This document shows positions 44,977 to 53,559 of a stretch of DNA of 64,000 bases, one piece after another. The notes beneath the pieces are model-generated. The model ran no database searches. It was given only the letters and a program-made list of their open reading frames with translations, and was not told the DNA's origin. This DNA comes from Streptomyces gossypii (GTDB lineage: Bacteria; Actinomycetota; Actinomycetes; Streptomycetales; Streptomycetaceae): positions 310,001-374,000 of the forward strand of contig NZ_JAJAGO010000004.1 of NCBI RefSeq assembly GCF_025165795.1, written 5' to 3'. Numbering within the stretch: position 1 is the stretch's first letter; each line of letters opens with the position of its first letter. A program made the translations under genes and the position numbers.

Positions 44977-45714
44977 TCAGTTCCAGCGCCCGACCCGGCC
45001 GAGGAGCAGCGCCGATGCCGCCGTGCCCGCGGTGGAGGTGCGCAGCACGCTGGGACCCAGCCGGTACGGGTCCGCGCCCGCGTCCGCGAAGGCTGTCAGC
45101 TCCTCGCGGGTGACCCCGCCCTCCGGCCCGACGACGAGCACGATGTCCCCGCTGTCCGGCAGCTCCGCCGTCGCCAGCGGCGTGCCTCCGTCCTCGTGCA
45201 GCACGGCCGCGAATTCGGCGTCCGCCAGCAGCCGCCCCAGCTGCGCGGTGGTGACCAGATCCGCGACCCGTGGGAAACACAGCCGTCGTGACTGCTTCCC
45301 CGCCTCGCGTGCCGTGGTCCGCCACTTGGCGAGGGACTTCGCCCCGCGCTCCCCGCGCCACTGGGTGACGCAGCGCGAGGCGGCCCACGGCACGATGACA
45401 TCCACCCCGGTCTCCGTCATCGTCTCGACGGCCAGCTCCCCCCGATCGCCCTTGGGCAGGGCCTGAACGACGGTCAGCCGCGGCCTCGGCTCGGGCTCCA
45501 CCCGTACGTCGGTGACCTCGACCCCAAGCTGGTCCTTGCCCTCCACCGAGGCCACAGTGCCATACGCCCCGGTGCCCTCGCCGTCGGTGAGCACGACCTC
45601 CTCACCGACCCGCATCCGCCGTACCGAGACGGCGTGCCGCCCCTCGGGCCCCTCCAGCAGCACCCTTCCGACGGTGAGCACGGCACGGTCGGCAAGGAAG
45701 AACGCAGCGGTCAC
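44977..45714 (-). CDS. rsmE: 16S rRNA (uracil1498-N3)-methyltransferase
   Basis: 245 residues. A SPOUT-class SAM methyltransferase acting on U1498 of 16S rRNA. An N-terminal PUA-like domain (RVLLEGPEGRHAVSVRRMRV) is followed by the knotted domain, with IVLVVGPEGGVTREELTAFA and LGPSVLRTSTAGTAASALLL as the SAM-binding loops. VVQALPKGDRGELAVETMTE is a family signature. It overlaps the nitronate monooxygenase stop by 4 nt, so it is translated from the same mRNA. Confidence 0.95.
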   Translation of the reverse strand: MTAAFFLADRAVLTVGRVLLEGPEGRHAVSVRRMRVGEEVVLTDGEGTGAYGTVASVEGKDQLGVEVTDVRVEPEPRPRLTVVQALPKGDRGELAVETMTETGVDVIVPWAASRCVTQWRGERGAKSLAKWRTTAREAGKQSRRLCFPRVADLVTTAQLGRLLADAEFAAVLHEDGGTPLATAELPDSGDIVLVVGPEGGVTREELTAFADAGADPYRLGPSVLRTSTAGTAASALLLGRVGRWN

Positions 45715-46793
45715 GAGGCGCCCCGGCCGCTCATCTCCTCACGGGCCACGGACAGTTCGGCGGTCAGCATCTCGGTCAGCTGCGCGGCGGGAAGTTCGCG
45801 CGCCAGCCGGTGGCCCTGACCGGCCCACAGCGCCATGCCCTGCGGATCGCCCGCCTTGGCGGCGGCCTTGCGCAGCGTCGACGTCATGTGGTGCACCTGC
45901 GGATAGGCCGCTGGAGCGTACTTTCCGTGCTCGCGCAGGAAGCGGTTGACCAGACCGCGCGCCGGGCGCCCCGAGAACGCCCGCGTCAGCTCGGTGCGGG
46001 TGAAGAGGCTGCTCGTCAGGGCGCGCTTGTGCAGCGCGTTCGCGCCGGACTCCGGACAGACCAGAAACGCCGTACCGAGCGCCGCGGCGCTCGCGCCCGC
46101 CGCCAGCACCGCCGCGATCTGACCACCGCGCATCAGCCCGCCCGCCGCGATCAGCGGCAGCGAGACGGCCTCCTTGACCTGCGTGAGCAGCGGCAGCAGG
46201 CCCATGCCGGAGCCCGTGCCGTCCAGCTGCACGTCATCGTGATGGGTGCTCTGGTGGCCCCCGGCCTCCACACCCTGGACGCACAGGACAGCCGCCCCCG
46301 ACCACTGGGCGGTCTCCGCCTCCGCGACCGAGGTCACCGTGACCACGGTGAGGGTGCCCGCCTCGGCCAGCTGCTCCAGCACCCGCTGCTGCGGGCAGCC
46401 GAAGGCGAACGAGACGACCGGCACCGGGTCTTCCAGCAGAATCGCGAGCTTGCCCTCGAACGCGTCATCGGTGCCCTGGTCCGGGTCGCCCAGAGCGGTC
46501 TGGTGCCAGGCGGCCTCACCCGCGAGCTGGTCCCGGTAGACCGTGAGGGCGGCGGCGTCTGCGTTGTCCGGCTGCGGCATGAAGAGGTTCACGCCGAAAG
46601 CACGGTCGGTCAGCCTGCGGAGCGCCCTGATCTCCTCATACATGGCCTCCGGGGTCTTGTAACCGGCGGCGAGGAAACCGAGCCCACCCGCCCCGCTGAC
46701 GGCTGCGGCCAACTCCGGGCAGGCCGCTCCACCTGCCATCGGGGCCTGCACGACAGGATGCTCGATGAGCTCGAAGAGTGACGGCGCTGACAT
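45711..46793 (-). CDS. Nitronate monooxygenase / 2-nitropropane dioxygenase-like flavoprotein
   Basis: 360 residues. An FMN TIM-barrel enzyme that oxidises alkyl nitronates. LFELIEHPVVQAPMAGGAAC opens the barrel, VQGVEAGGHQST holds the catalytic His, and LIAAGGLMRGGQIAAVLAAG with GAQ-like AALGTAFLVCPESGA forms the phosphate site. The ATG at 46793 has GAAGGATGAGGGA upstream; the longer frame covers dnaJ. It sits between dnaJ (18 bp upstream) and rsmE (4-nt overlap), an arrangement found in Streptomyces. Confidence 0.9.
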   Translation of the reverse strand: MSAPSLFELIEHPVVQAPMAGGAACPELAAAVSGAGGLGFLAAGYKTPEAMYEEIRALRRLTDRAFGVNLFMPQPDNADAAALTVYRDQLAGEAAWHQTALGDPDQGTDDAFEGKLAILLEDPVPVVSFAFGCPQQRVLEQLAEAGTLTVVTVTSVAEAETAQWSGAAVLCVQGVEAGGHQSTHHDDVQLDGTGSGMGLLPLLTQVKEAVSLPLIAAGGLMRGGQIAAVLAAGASAAALGTAFLVCPESGANALHKRALTSSLFTRTELTRAFSGRPARGLVNRFLREHGKYAPAAYPQVHHMTSTLRKAAAKAGDPQGMALWAGQGHRLARELPAAQLTEMLTAELSVAREEMSGRGAS

Positions 46794-46810
46794 TCCCTCA
46801 TCCTTCAAAA

Positions 46811-47941
46811 CTAGCGCCCGTTGAAAGCGTCCTTCAGGCGGGAGAAGAGGCCCTGCTGGCCCGGTTGGAAGTGGCCCTGGGGTCGCTCTTCGCCGCGCAG
46901 CTGGGCCAGCCGGCGCAGGAGTTCCTCCTGCTCGTGGTCCATCTTGGTCGGTGTCAGGACTTCGACGTGGACGATGAGCTGCCCCCGGCCGCCGCCGCGG
47001 AGGTGGGTGATGCCTCGGTCGTGCAGCGGGACCGACTGGCCGGACTGGGTGCCCGGCCGGACGTCGATCTCCTCCAGGCCGTCCAGCGTCTCCAGCGGCA
47101 CCTTGGTGCCGAGGGACGCCGCCGTCATGGGGATGGTGACCGTGCAGTGCAGATCGTCTCCGCGCCGCTGGAAGACCGGGTGCGCGGCCTCGTGGATCTC
47201 CACGTACAGGTCGCCTGCCGGTCCGCCGCCGGGGCCGACCTCGCCTTCGCCCGCGAGCTGGATGCGGGTGCCGTTGTCCACTCCGGCCGGGATCTTGACC
47301 GTGAGCGTGCGGCGCGAGCGGACCCGGCCGTCTCCGGCGCACTCCGGGCACGGGGTGGGCACCACGGTGCCGAAGCCCTGGCACTGGGGGCATGGACGGG
47401 AGGTCATGACCTGGCCCAGGAAGGACCGGGTCACCTGTGAGACCTCGCCACGGCCGCGGCACATGTCGCAGGTCTGCGCCGAGGTGCCGGGCGCCGCCCC
47501 CTCACCGCTGCAGCTACCGCAGACGGTGGCCGTGTCGACCTGGATTTCCTTGGTTGTGCCGAACGCGGCTTCGTCCAGTTCGATGTCGAGCCGGATCATG
47601 GCGTCCTGGCCCCGCCGGGTGCGCGAGCGCGGTCCGCGCTGCGAGGCGGTGCCGAAGAACGCGTCCATGATGTCGGAGAAGTTGCCGAAGCCCGCGCCGA
47701 AGCCGCCGCCCGCTCCGGCAGCACCTGCCGACGGGTCGCCGCCGAGGTCGTAGACCTGCTTCTTCTGCGGATCCGACAGCACCTCGTAGGCGGTGTTGAT
47801 CTCTTTGAAGCGGTCCTGGGTCTTCGGGTCCGGGTTGACGTCCGGGTGCAGCTCGCGAGCCAGCCGCCGGAACGCCTTCTTGATCTCGTCCTGCGAGGCG
47901 TCGCGCTGCACGCCGAGGACCGCGTAGTAGTCCGTCGCCAC
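46811..47941 (-). CDS. dnaJ: Chaperone protein DnaJ (DnaJ2-type, hrcA-linked)
   Basis: 376 residues. The J domain has HPD at residues 32-34 (LHPDVNP), followed by a G/F-rich linker (about 75-95) and four CxxCxGxG zinc repeats: CGSCSGEG, CDMCRGRG, CPQCQGFG and CPECAGDG. The C-terminal substrate-binding domains follow. It works with DnaK and GrpE. The GTG start at 47941 is immediately next to the TAA of hrcA, so the two are an operon under HrcA control. Streptomyces has another dnaJ in the dnaK operon; this is the second copy by context. Confidence 0.96.
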   Translation of the reverse strand: MATDYYAVLGVQRDASQDEIKKAFRRLARELHPDVNPDPKTQDRFKEINTAYEVLSDPQKKQVYDLGGDPSAGAAGAGGGFGAGFGNFSDIMDAFFGTASQRGPRSRTRRGQDAMIRLDIELDEAAFGTTKEIQVDTATVCGSCSGEGAAPGTSAQTCDMCRGRGEVSQVTRSFLGQVMTSRPCPQCQGFGTVVPTPCPECAGDGRVRSRRTLTVKIPAGVDNGTRIQLAGEGEVGPGGGPAGDLYVEIHEAAHPVFQRRGDDLHCTVTIPMTAASLGTKVPLETLDGLEEIDVRPGTQSGQSVPLHDRGITHLRGGGRGQLIVHVEVLTPTKMDHEQEELLRRLAQLRGEERPQGHFQPGQQGLFSRLKDAFNGR

Positions 47942-48958
47942 TTACGACTCCGCGAGAATCTGTCCGACGTAACGTGCCACTGCGCGTACCGCTCCCATCG
48001 TTCCTGGGTAGTCCATTCGGGTCGGTCCCACCACGCCGAGTTTGGCGACCGCCTCTTCTCCCGAACCGTAGCCGACCGAAACGACCGATGTGGAACTCAG
48101 TCCTTCGTGAGCATTCTCATGCCCGATTCGTACGGTCATGCCCGATTCCGTGGATTCACCGAGGAGCTTCAGCAGAACGACCTGCTCCTCCAGTGCCTCC
48201 AGGACGGGGCGGATGGTGAGGGGGAAGTCATGCCCGAAGCGGGTGAGATTGGCGGTGCCGCCGATCATCAACCGCTCCTCGGTCTCCTCGACCAGGGTTT
48301 CCAGCAAGGTGGCCAGCAGTGCCGAGATCGTGCCCCGGTCCTCCAGATCGAAGGACTCGGGGAGATCCTGCACCAGCGGCGGCACCTCGGCGAAGCGCTG
48401 ACCCGCGATCCGGCTGTTCAGCCTGGCTCGCAGATCCGCGACGGTGGTCTCGCTGACCGGCGCCGGGCAGTCGACCATGCGCTGCTCGACCCGGCCGGTA
48501 TCGGTGATCAGCACCAGCATCAGCCGGGCGGGCGCGAGGAGCAGCAGCTCCACGTGGCGCACGGTCGAGCGGGTGAGTGACGGGTACTGGACGACGGCGA
48601 CCTGCCGGGTCAGCTGCGCGAGCAGCCGCACCGTACGCCCCACCACGTCGTCGAGGTCGACGGCGCCGTCCAGGAAGTTCTGGATGGCGCGGCGCTCGGG
48701 GTGGGACAGCGGCTTGACGCCCGCCAGTTTGTCCACGAAGAGGCGGTAGCCCTTGTCCGTGGGGACCCGGCCCGCACTCGTGTGCGGCTGGGCGATGAAG
48801 CCGTCGTCCTCCAGCGCCGCCATGTCGTTGCGGACGGTGGCCGGGGAGACCTGGAGGTTGTGCCGCTGGGTGAGCGCCTTGGAGCCCACCGGCTCCTCGG
48901 TGCCCACGTAGTCCTGGACGATGGCGCGCAGCACCTCGAGCCTGCGTTCACTGAGCAC
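47942..48958 (-). CDS. hrcA: Heat-inducible transcription repressor HrcA
   Basis: 338 residues. The winged [23 protein letters not shown], then [20 protein letters not shown] and [20 protein letters not shown] are the family hallmark, followed by a GAF-like dimerisation domain. It represses heat-shock genes through CIRCE. GTG 48958 follows GGAGG by about 9 nt; the frame open to 49132 runs through the CIRCE element and is rejected. A CIRCE-like inverted repeat 43 bp upstream indicates autorepression of hrcA-dnaJ. Confidence 0.97.
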   Translation of the reverse strand: MLSERRLEVLRAIVQDYVGTEEPVGSKALTQRHNLQVSPATVRNDMAALEDDGFIAQPHTSAGRVPTDKGYRLFVDKLAGVKPLSHPERRAIQNFLDGAVDLDDVVGRTVRLLAQLTRQVAVVQYPSLTRSTVRHVELLLLAPARLMLVLITDTGRVEQRMVDCPAPVSETTVADLRARLNSRIAGQRFAEVPPLVQDLPESFDLEDRGTISALLATLLETLVEETEERLMIGGTANLTRFGHDFPLTIRPVLEALEEQVVLLKLLGESTESGMTVRIGHENAHEGLSSTSVVSVGYGSGEEAVAKLGVVGPTRMDYPGTMGAVRAVARYVGQILAES

Positions 48959-49000
48959 CGCGCACCTCCTCCCGGCCGGCCGGCTGTGGTTCCGTTCGTC

Positions 49001-49027
49001 CTGGCACTCCTCCACCATGAGTGCCAG
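49001..49027. promoter_or_regulatory. CIRCE operator upstream of hrcA
   Basis: CTGGCACTC-N9-GAGTGCCAG is a perfect 9-9-9 dyad. It keeps the GCACTC/GAGTGC core and the 9-nt spacing of the CIRCE consensus TTAGCACTC-N9-GAGTGCTAA, differing in the outer bases. Its place 43-69 bp before the hrcA GTG makes it the binding site of HrcA itself. Confidence 0.88.
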
Positions 49028-49159
49028 CAGTTCCTGAGCCAGTGTACGGCCGGGCCCCGCTGCCGGGGCAAGGGTGGCCTGCCCGACGGTATCGCGCCCC
49101 CACCCGAGTCGGGACGTGCCGGGTCGGTGCACAAGTCACGCTCCCGATAGCGTCCCCGT

Positions 49160-49903
49160 ATGGACGCCGGATGGGAAGACACCGGGTGGGAAGACATCAC
49201 TTCGGGAGTGGCTCGCAGGCGGTTGCCGCGCTGGGACGCGACGACGGGCGCGATCGCCGGGCCGGACGGCGTGCTCGTCGTCGACACGGGTGCGACGCTG
49301 CGCGAGGGCGCCGGAATCCGCCGGGCGGTACAGGCGCGCTTCGGACGCCCGGTCACCCATGTGGCACTCACGCACGGCCACTTCGATCATGTGCTGGGCA
49401 CCGCGGCCTTCGCCGGTGTGCGGGTGTACGGCGCCGAAGGGCTGGAAGTGCTGCTCGCCGCCCGGTCCCCCGGCCGGGAGGCGCTGCGGGCGAGCGCCGT
49501 CCAGCACGGGGTGTCTCTCCGGGAGGCGGCCGAGGCGGCGGACGTGGTGGTCGCGCCGCGGCAGGCGGTCACCGGCGAGCTGACCGTCTCGCTGGGCGGC
49601 GACCGGCAGGTCCTGCTGGCCGGTCTGGGCCCGGCGCACTCCGAGCACGATCTGGCGGTACTGGTGCCAGGCTCCGGGCCGGGTGATCCGGCGGTCGTCT
49701 TCTGCGGCGATCTGGTGGAGGAGTCCGGCCGGCCCCAGGCGGGCCCGGACACGCATCCGGCGCGCTGGCCCGCCGCGCTGGACCGGCTGCTGGAGCTGGG
49801 CGGGGAGGACGCGCGGTACGTGCCGGGACACGGGGCGACGGTGGACGCCGCGTTCGTTCGCCGCCAACGGGACGAGCTTGCCCTGCGCTTCCGCTCGGCC
49901 TGA
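49160..49903 (+). CDS. MBL-fold hydrolase
   Basis: 247 residues. LTHGHFDHVLG gives H72, H74, D76 and H77; further ligands are in GLGPAHSEHDLAVLVPGSG and FCGDLVEESG, with VPGHGATVDAAF at the end. This is the glyoxalase II-like MBL group; substrate unknown. TAGCGT lies 6 nt before the ATG and no ribosome site is seen, fitting a leaderless mRNA. It is divergent from hrcA. Confidence 0.87.
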   Translation: MDAGWEDTGWEDITSGVARRRLPRWDATTGAIAGPDGVLVVDTGATLREGAGIRRAVQARFGRPVTHVALTHGHFDHVLGTAAFAGVRVYGAEGLEVLLAARSPGREALRASAVQHGVSLREAAEAADVVVAPRQAVTGELTVSLGGDRQVLLAGLGPAHSEHDLAVLVPGSGPGDPAVVFCGDLVEESGRPQAGPDTHPARWPAALDRLLELGGEDARYVPGHGATVDAAFVRRQRDELALRFRSA

Positions 49904-49972
49904 GGGTGCGCACGGGCGCACGGTGCGGAAGCCCGACAGCACGCGGGCTACGGGGACGTGAAGAATGGGCGC

Positions 49973-50806
49973 ATGCGCAGCCGTGGCTATGATCCCGACC
50001 TCACCCCGCCCTGGAAGCAGTCAGGGAAGGACGCCCCCGAACTGCCCGCGGACCCCGGCCTGGTGGTCGAGGAGGTCACGACGGGCTTCTGCGGGGCGGT
50101 GATCCGCTGCGAGAAGACGGCGCAGGGGCCCACGGTCACGCTGGAGGACCGCTTCGGGAAGCACCGGGTCTTCCCGCTGGAGCCGCGCGGGTTCCTGCTG
50201 GAGGGCAAGGTCGTGACGCTGGTGCGGCCACGGGCGGGGGGCGGCGGCACCGCGCCACGCCGTACGGCCTCCGGGTCGGTGGCGGTGCCGGGAGCCCGTG
50301 CGCGGGTGGCGCGGGCGGGCCGCATCTATGTCGAGGGGCGCCACGACGCGGAGCTCGTCGAGAAGGTCTGGGGCGACGATCTCCGCATCGAGGGCGTGGT
50401 CGTCGAGTACCTGGAGGGCATCGACGACCTGCCCGCGATCGTGCGCGACTTCGGCCCGGCGCCGGACGCCCGGCTGGGAGTGCTGGTGGACCACCTGGTA
50501 CCGGGGTCCAAGGAGTCCCGCCTCGCGGCGCGGGTGACGGGCGAGGACGTGCTGGTGGTCGGCCATCCGTACATCGACGTCTGGGAGGCGGTGAAGCCGT
50601 CCTCACTGGGGATCGCGGCCTGGCCGCGCGTACCGCACGGGCAGGACTGGAAGACGGGCGTCTGCTCGGCACTGGGCTGGCCGCCGAACACGGGCGCGGC
50701 CTGGCAGCGCATCCTGGGCGGCGTCCGCTCCTACCGCGACCTGGAACCGCAGCTGCTGGGACGGGTGGAGGAACTGATCGATTTCGTGACCGCGCCCGGC
50801 GGATGA
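49973..50806 (+). CDS. DUF3097 protein (TOPRIM-like appearance)
   Basis: 277 residues from ATG 49973, which follows AAGAAT by 6 nt (leaderless pattern); GTG 49958 is an alternative. The actinobacterial DUF3097 signatures are GYDPDLTPPWK at the start, an N-terminal beta domain (TVTLEDRFGKHRVFPLEPRG, then FLLEGKVVTLVRP) and a C-terminal domain: RIYVEGRHDAELVEKVWG, EYLEGIDDLPAI, LGVLVDHLVPGSKESRLA, VLVVGHPYIDVWEAV. The EG-x-x-D, a glycine-rich turn and a later LVDH resemble a TOPRIM nuclease or primase core. Molecular function is not known to me. Convergent with the Uma2 gene. Confidence 0.85.
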   Translation: MRSRGYDPDLTPPWKQSGKDAPELPADPGLVVEEVTTGFCGAVIRCEKTAQGPTVTLEDRFGKHRVFPLEPRGFLLEGKVVTLVRPRAGGGGTAPRRTASGSVAVPGARARVARAGRIYVEGRHDAELVEKVWGDDLRIEGVVVEYLEGIDDLPAIVRDFGPAPDARLGVLVDHLVPGSKESRLAARVTGEDVLVVGHPYIDVWEAVKPSSLGIAAWPRVPHGQDWKTGVCSALGWPPNTGAAWQRILGGVRSYRDLEPQLLGRVEELIDFVTAPGG

Positions 50807-50822
50807 CACCGGGCACCCCTCG

Positions 50823-51374
50823 TCAGGCCAGGGTTCTGAACTCGGAGGTCTCGAGGATTGCTCCCAGGAGGTCGAGCGGGACGGGGTCACCGAATTTCGA
50901 CGTCCGCTCCACTCCGTAGTCGGCGCCCTCGCCCCAGCCTGTCGGCTCCGTGAGCAGTACGCAGCGCCCGGCGATCGGGTCGACGATCAGATACGCGGGT
51001 ACCCGGCCGGCCGCATAGATGGACCGCTTGACTCGATAGTCACGGTCCACGCTGGTTTTGGAGGCGACTTCGAGGAGCAGCGTCACCGCAGGTGCGGGCA
51101 GGAGACGGCCCGGGCCCTCGAACGCCCCCCGCTCATAAACCACGAGGTCAGGCTGCGGTTCGCTCGCCTCGCCCGGAATGGCGATGTCCTGAGTCTGGAG
51201 TCTGTCCCAGCGCTCCCGGGAAATCTGGTCCGCGACGGACTGGACGATCATGTTGTGGACCCAGTCAGGCCCGGCCATCATCACGATTTCCCCCCGCAGC
51301 AGCTCCGCCTTGTACCCCTCGGGTACCTCGAGTTGCTCGAAGAGCGCTATCACCCGGTCATCGACAGCGGTCAT
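50823..51374 (-). CDS. Uma2-family (DUF820) PD-(D/E)XK nuclease-like protein
   Basis: 183 residues. YKAELLRGEIVMMAGPDWVH, then EPQPDLVVYERG and LLLEVASKTSVDRDYRVKRS trace the PD-(D/E)XK core (Asp in PDLVV, Glu-x-Ser in LEVAS, Lys in VKRS); YAAGRVPAYLIVDP completes it. Uma2 genes are numerous in Streptomyces and their role is unproven. ATG 51374 has GGGAGGG upstream; the frame further out overlaps the hemW promoter. Confidence 0.88.
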   Translation of the reverse strand: MTAVDDRVIALFEQLEVPEGYKAELLRGEIVMMAGPDWVHNMIVQSVADQISRERWDRLQTQDIAIPGEASEPQPDLVVYERGAFEGPGRLLPAPAVTLLLEVASKTSVDRDYRVKRSIYAAGRVPAYLIVDPIAGRCVLLTEPTGWGEGADYGVERTSKFGDPVPLDLLGAILETSEFRTLA

Positions 51375-51487
51375 CGCCTGACCCTCCCATCCGCAGCGTG
51401 CACTCAGGGTAACGCCCCCACTTGAGGGCCGCACCCGCCGATGGCCGGAGAAACCCGTTCGGGTGACGATGCCGGACAATGGGCTTC

Positions 51488-52720
51488 ATGCCCTCCGCAC
51501 TCCCCGACGGCGAGCCCGTGCCCGAGGACGGCTCGCTTCCGGCGCACGCCCTCACCGGCGCAGCGTCCCGTCCGCTCGGCTTCTATCTGCACGTCCCGTA
51601 CTGCGCCACGCGCTGCGGCTACTGCGACTTCAACACCTACACCGCCGGCGAGCTTCGCGGCAGCGACGGGACGCTCACCTCCCAGGACACCTACGCCGAG
51701 ACGCTGGCCGAGGAGGTGCGGCTCGCCCGCAAGGTACTCGGGGACGATCCACGGGCGGTGCAGACGGTCTTCGTCGGCGGCGGCACGCCGACGCTGCTCC
51801 CGGCGGCGGATCTGGGGCGGATGCTCGGCGTGATCCGGGAGGAGTTCGGGCTGGCGGCGGACGCCGAGATCAGCACCGAGGCCAACCCGGAGTCCGTCGG
51901 CCCCGCCTATCTGGAGGAGCTGCGCGCCACCGGCTTCAACCGGATCTCCTTCGGGATGCAGAGTGCCCGGCAGCACGTGCTGAAGGTGCTGGACCGCGCC
52001 CACACTCCCGGCCGCCCGGAGGCGTGCGTCGCGGAGGCGCGGGCGGCGGGCTTCGCGCAGGTGAATCTCGATCTGATCTACGGCACCCCCGGCGAGTCCG
52101 ACGACGACTGGCGGACCACCCTGGACGCCGCGCTGGGCGCGGGCCCCGACCACATCTCCGCATACGCCCTGATCGTCGAGGAGGGCACCCGGCTGGCACG
52201 GCAGATCCGGCGGGGCGAGGTCCCGATGACGGACGACGACGTGCACGCCGACCGTTATCTGCAGGCCGAGGAGGCGATGACCGCCGCCGGGCTGGAGTGG
52301 TACGAGGTCTCCAACTGGGCGAACGACCGGGCTGCCCGCTGCCGCCACAACGAGCTGTACTGGACGGGCGCCGACTGGTGGGGCGCCGGTCCGGGCGCGC
52401 ACAGCCACGTGGGCGGGGTCCGCTGGTGGAACGTGAAGCACCCCGCCGCCTACGCCCGGGCACTGGCCGAGGGCCGCTCGCCGGGTGCCGGGCGGGAGCT
52501 GCTCGCGGCCGAGGACCGGCGGGTCGAGCGGATCATGCTGGAGCTGCGCCTCGTCGATGGCTGCCCGCTCGGGCTGCTCGCCCCCGCCGGGGCGCGCGCC
52601 GCGCAGCGCGCGCTGGCGGACGGGCTGCTGCGTCCGGAGGCGTACGAGCGGGGCAGCGCGGCGCTCACGCTGCGCGGCAGACTGCTGGCGGACGCGGTGG
52701 TGCGCGACCTGGTGGACTGA
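51488..52720 (+). CDS. hemW: Radical SAM heme chaperone HemW (HemN-like)
   Basis: 410 residues. The 4Fe-4S site is C39, C43 and C46 in PYCATRCGYCDF (C-x3-C-x2-C). VFVGGGTPTLLPAADL, NRISFGMQSARQHVLKVLDR and NLDLIYGTPGESDDDW are HemW signatures. It lacks the extra N-terminal Cys-containing segment of true coproporphyrinogen dehydrogenase HemN, so heme-chaperone function is more likely than oxidation of coproporphyrinogen. ATG 51488 is 7 nt after GACAAT (leaderless pattern); an ATG at 51479 overlaps that hexamer. Confidence 0.94.
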   Translation: MPSALPDGEPVPEDGSLPAHALTGAASRPLGFYLHVPYCATRCGYCDFNTYTAGELRGSDGTLTSQDTYAETLAEEVRLARKVLGDDPRAVQTVFVGGGTPTLLPAADLGRMLGVIREEFGLAADAEISTEANPESVGPAYLEELRATGFNRISFGMQSARQHVLKVLDRAHTPGRPEACVAEARAAGFAQVNLDLIYGTPGESDDDWRTTLDAALGAGPDHISAYALIVEEGTRLARQIRRGEVPMTDDDVHADRYLQAEEAMTAAGLEWYEVSNWANDRAARCRHNELYWTGADWWGAGPGAHSHVGGVRWWNVKHPAAYARALAEGRSPGAGRELLAAEDRRVERIMLELRLVDGCPLGLLAPAGARAAQRALADGLLRPEAYERGSAALTLRGRLLADAVVRDLVD

Positions 52721-52763
52721 CGGGACCGGTGGCGGGCGCGGGGCTGCGGCGGGCAGCGGGCCG

Positions 52764-53390
52764 TCAGCCCGCCTCCCCCTTCTCCTCCACCTTTCCCGCC
52801 TCGGGGCTGTCGGCCCCGCCCAGCACTGCTCGGACCAGCGCGGCCGTCCCCTCACACAGCTCCCCCGGTGACTTTCCGGCCCGCACCAGGTGCTCGATGA
52901 GGTCGCTGCGCACGGCGGCCAGCAGCGCGTGGGCCAGGAAATCCGCATCACGGTGCCCCCGGACTTCGGCAAGCAGCGCCATGAGCTGAGCGTGCCAGAG
53001 CTCGTACGCCTCGTTCTGGTACGGACTGCCGACGTCCGCGTTCTCCAGGGCCAGCATCAGCGGGCGGTTGTCCAGTTTGAACCGCAGCAGTGCGTCCAGG
53101 ACGGCGAGGACGCGGACGTCCGGACGGGCGCCGGGGCCGAGCGGCGGCGGGCCCGAGACGACCTGGGCGCGCAGCCGCTCGGTGCGCTGTTCGACAAGGG
53201 CTCGCACCAGGCCCGTCCGGTCGCCGAACCGGCGGAAGAGCGTGCCCTTGCCCACGCCCGCCGCCTGGGCGATGTCATCCATGGAGACGCGCTCGGGGCC
53301 GCCGTGGTCGGCGAAGAGGCGGGCGGCGGCGGCGAGCACCGCCTCCCTGTTGCGCACCGCGTCGGCCCGCTCCTTGCGCACACCCGACAT
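52764..53390 (-). CDS. TetR-family transcriptional regulator
   Basis: 208 residues. The HTH is NREAVLAAAARLFADHGGPE then VSMDDIAQAAGVGKGTLFRR. The C-terminal ligand-binding domain ends in a charged low-complexity tail (GKVEEKGEAG). ATG 53390 has AAGGAGAG upstream. The gene is divergent from the SnoaL/NmrA operon, and two dyads of the typical TetR form lie in the shared region, so it most likely represses that operon. Confidence 0.92.
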   Translation of the reverse strand: MSGVRKERADAVRNREAVLAAAARLFADHGGPERVSMDDIAQAAGVGKGTLFRRFGDRTGLVRALVEQRTERLRAQVVSGPPPLGPGARPDVRVLAVLDALLRFKLDNRPLMLALENADVGSPYQNEAYELWHAQLMALLAEVRGHRDADFLAHALLAAVRSDLIEHLVRAGKSPGELCEGTAALVRAVLGGADSPEAGKVEEKGEAG

Positions 53391-53402
53391 GACTCTCTCC
53401 TT

Positions 53403-53438
53403 GGCACGTTCGGCACGTTCGGCACGTTCGGCTCGCTC
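53403..53438. repeat. 9-bp tandem repeats upstream of the TetR start
   Basis: GGCACGTTC is repeated at 53403, 53412 and 53421, with the variant GGCTCGCTC at 53430. It lies just upstream of the TetR ribosome site, inside the probable 5' leader of the tetR mRNA. Copy number could change by slippage. Confidence 0.8.
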
Positions 53439-53480
53439 GGCTGCCGTGCGGAGGCCGCGCGGCAGCCCTGACTGGAAAAA

Positions 53481-53523
53481 CGGACCGGCAGTCCGTATAG
53501 TTGCAAGCGGACCGCTGGTCCGC
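53481..53523. promoter_or_regulatory. Two TetR-type operators in the divergent promoter
   Basis: CGGACCGGCAGTCCG (53481-53495) and the perfect GCGGACC-GCT-GGTCCGC (53507-53523) are separated by one to two helical turns (27 bp start to start). TATAGT at 53496-53501 lies between them as a probable -10 box for the forward operon. Occupied operators would cover this promoter. Confidence 0.75.
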
Positions 53524-53559
53524 ATCGTATCGCGAGGCCGACACCTGGAGGTATGCACC

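Noticed and set aside
48959..49132. N-terminal extension of HrcA
   Set aside because: It would translate through the CIRCE operator; the GTG at 48958 has a good ribosome site.
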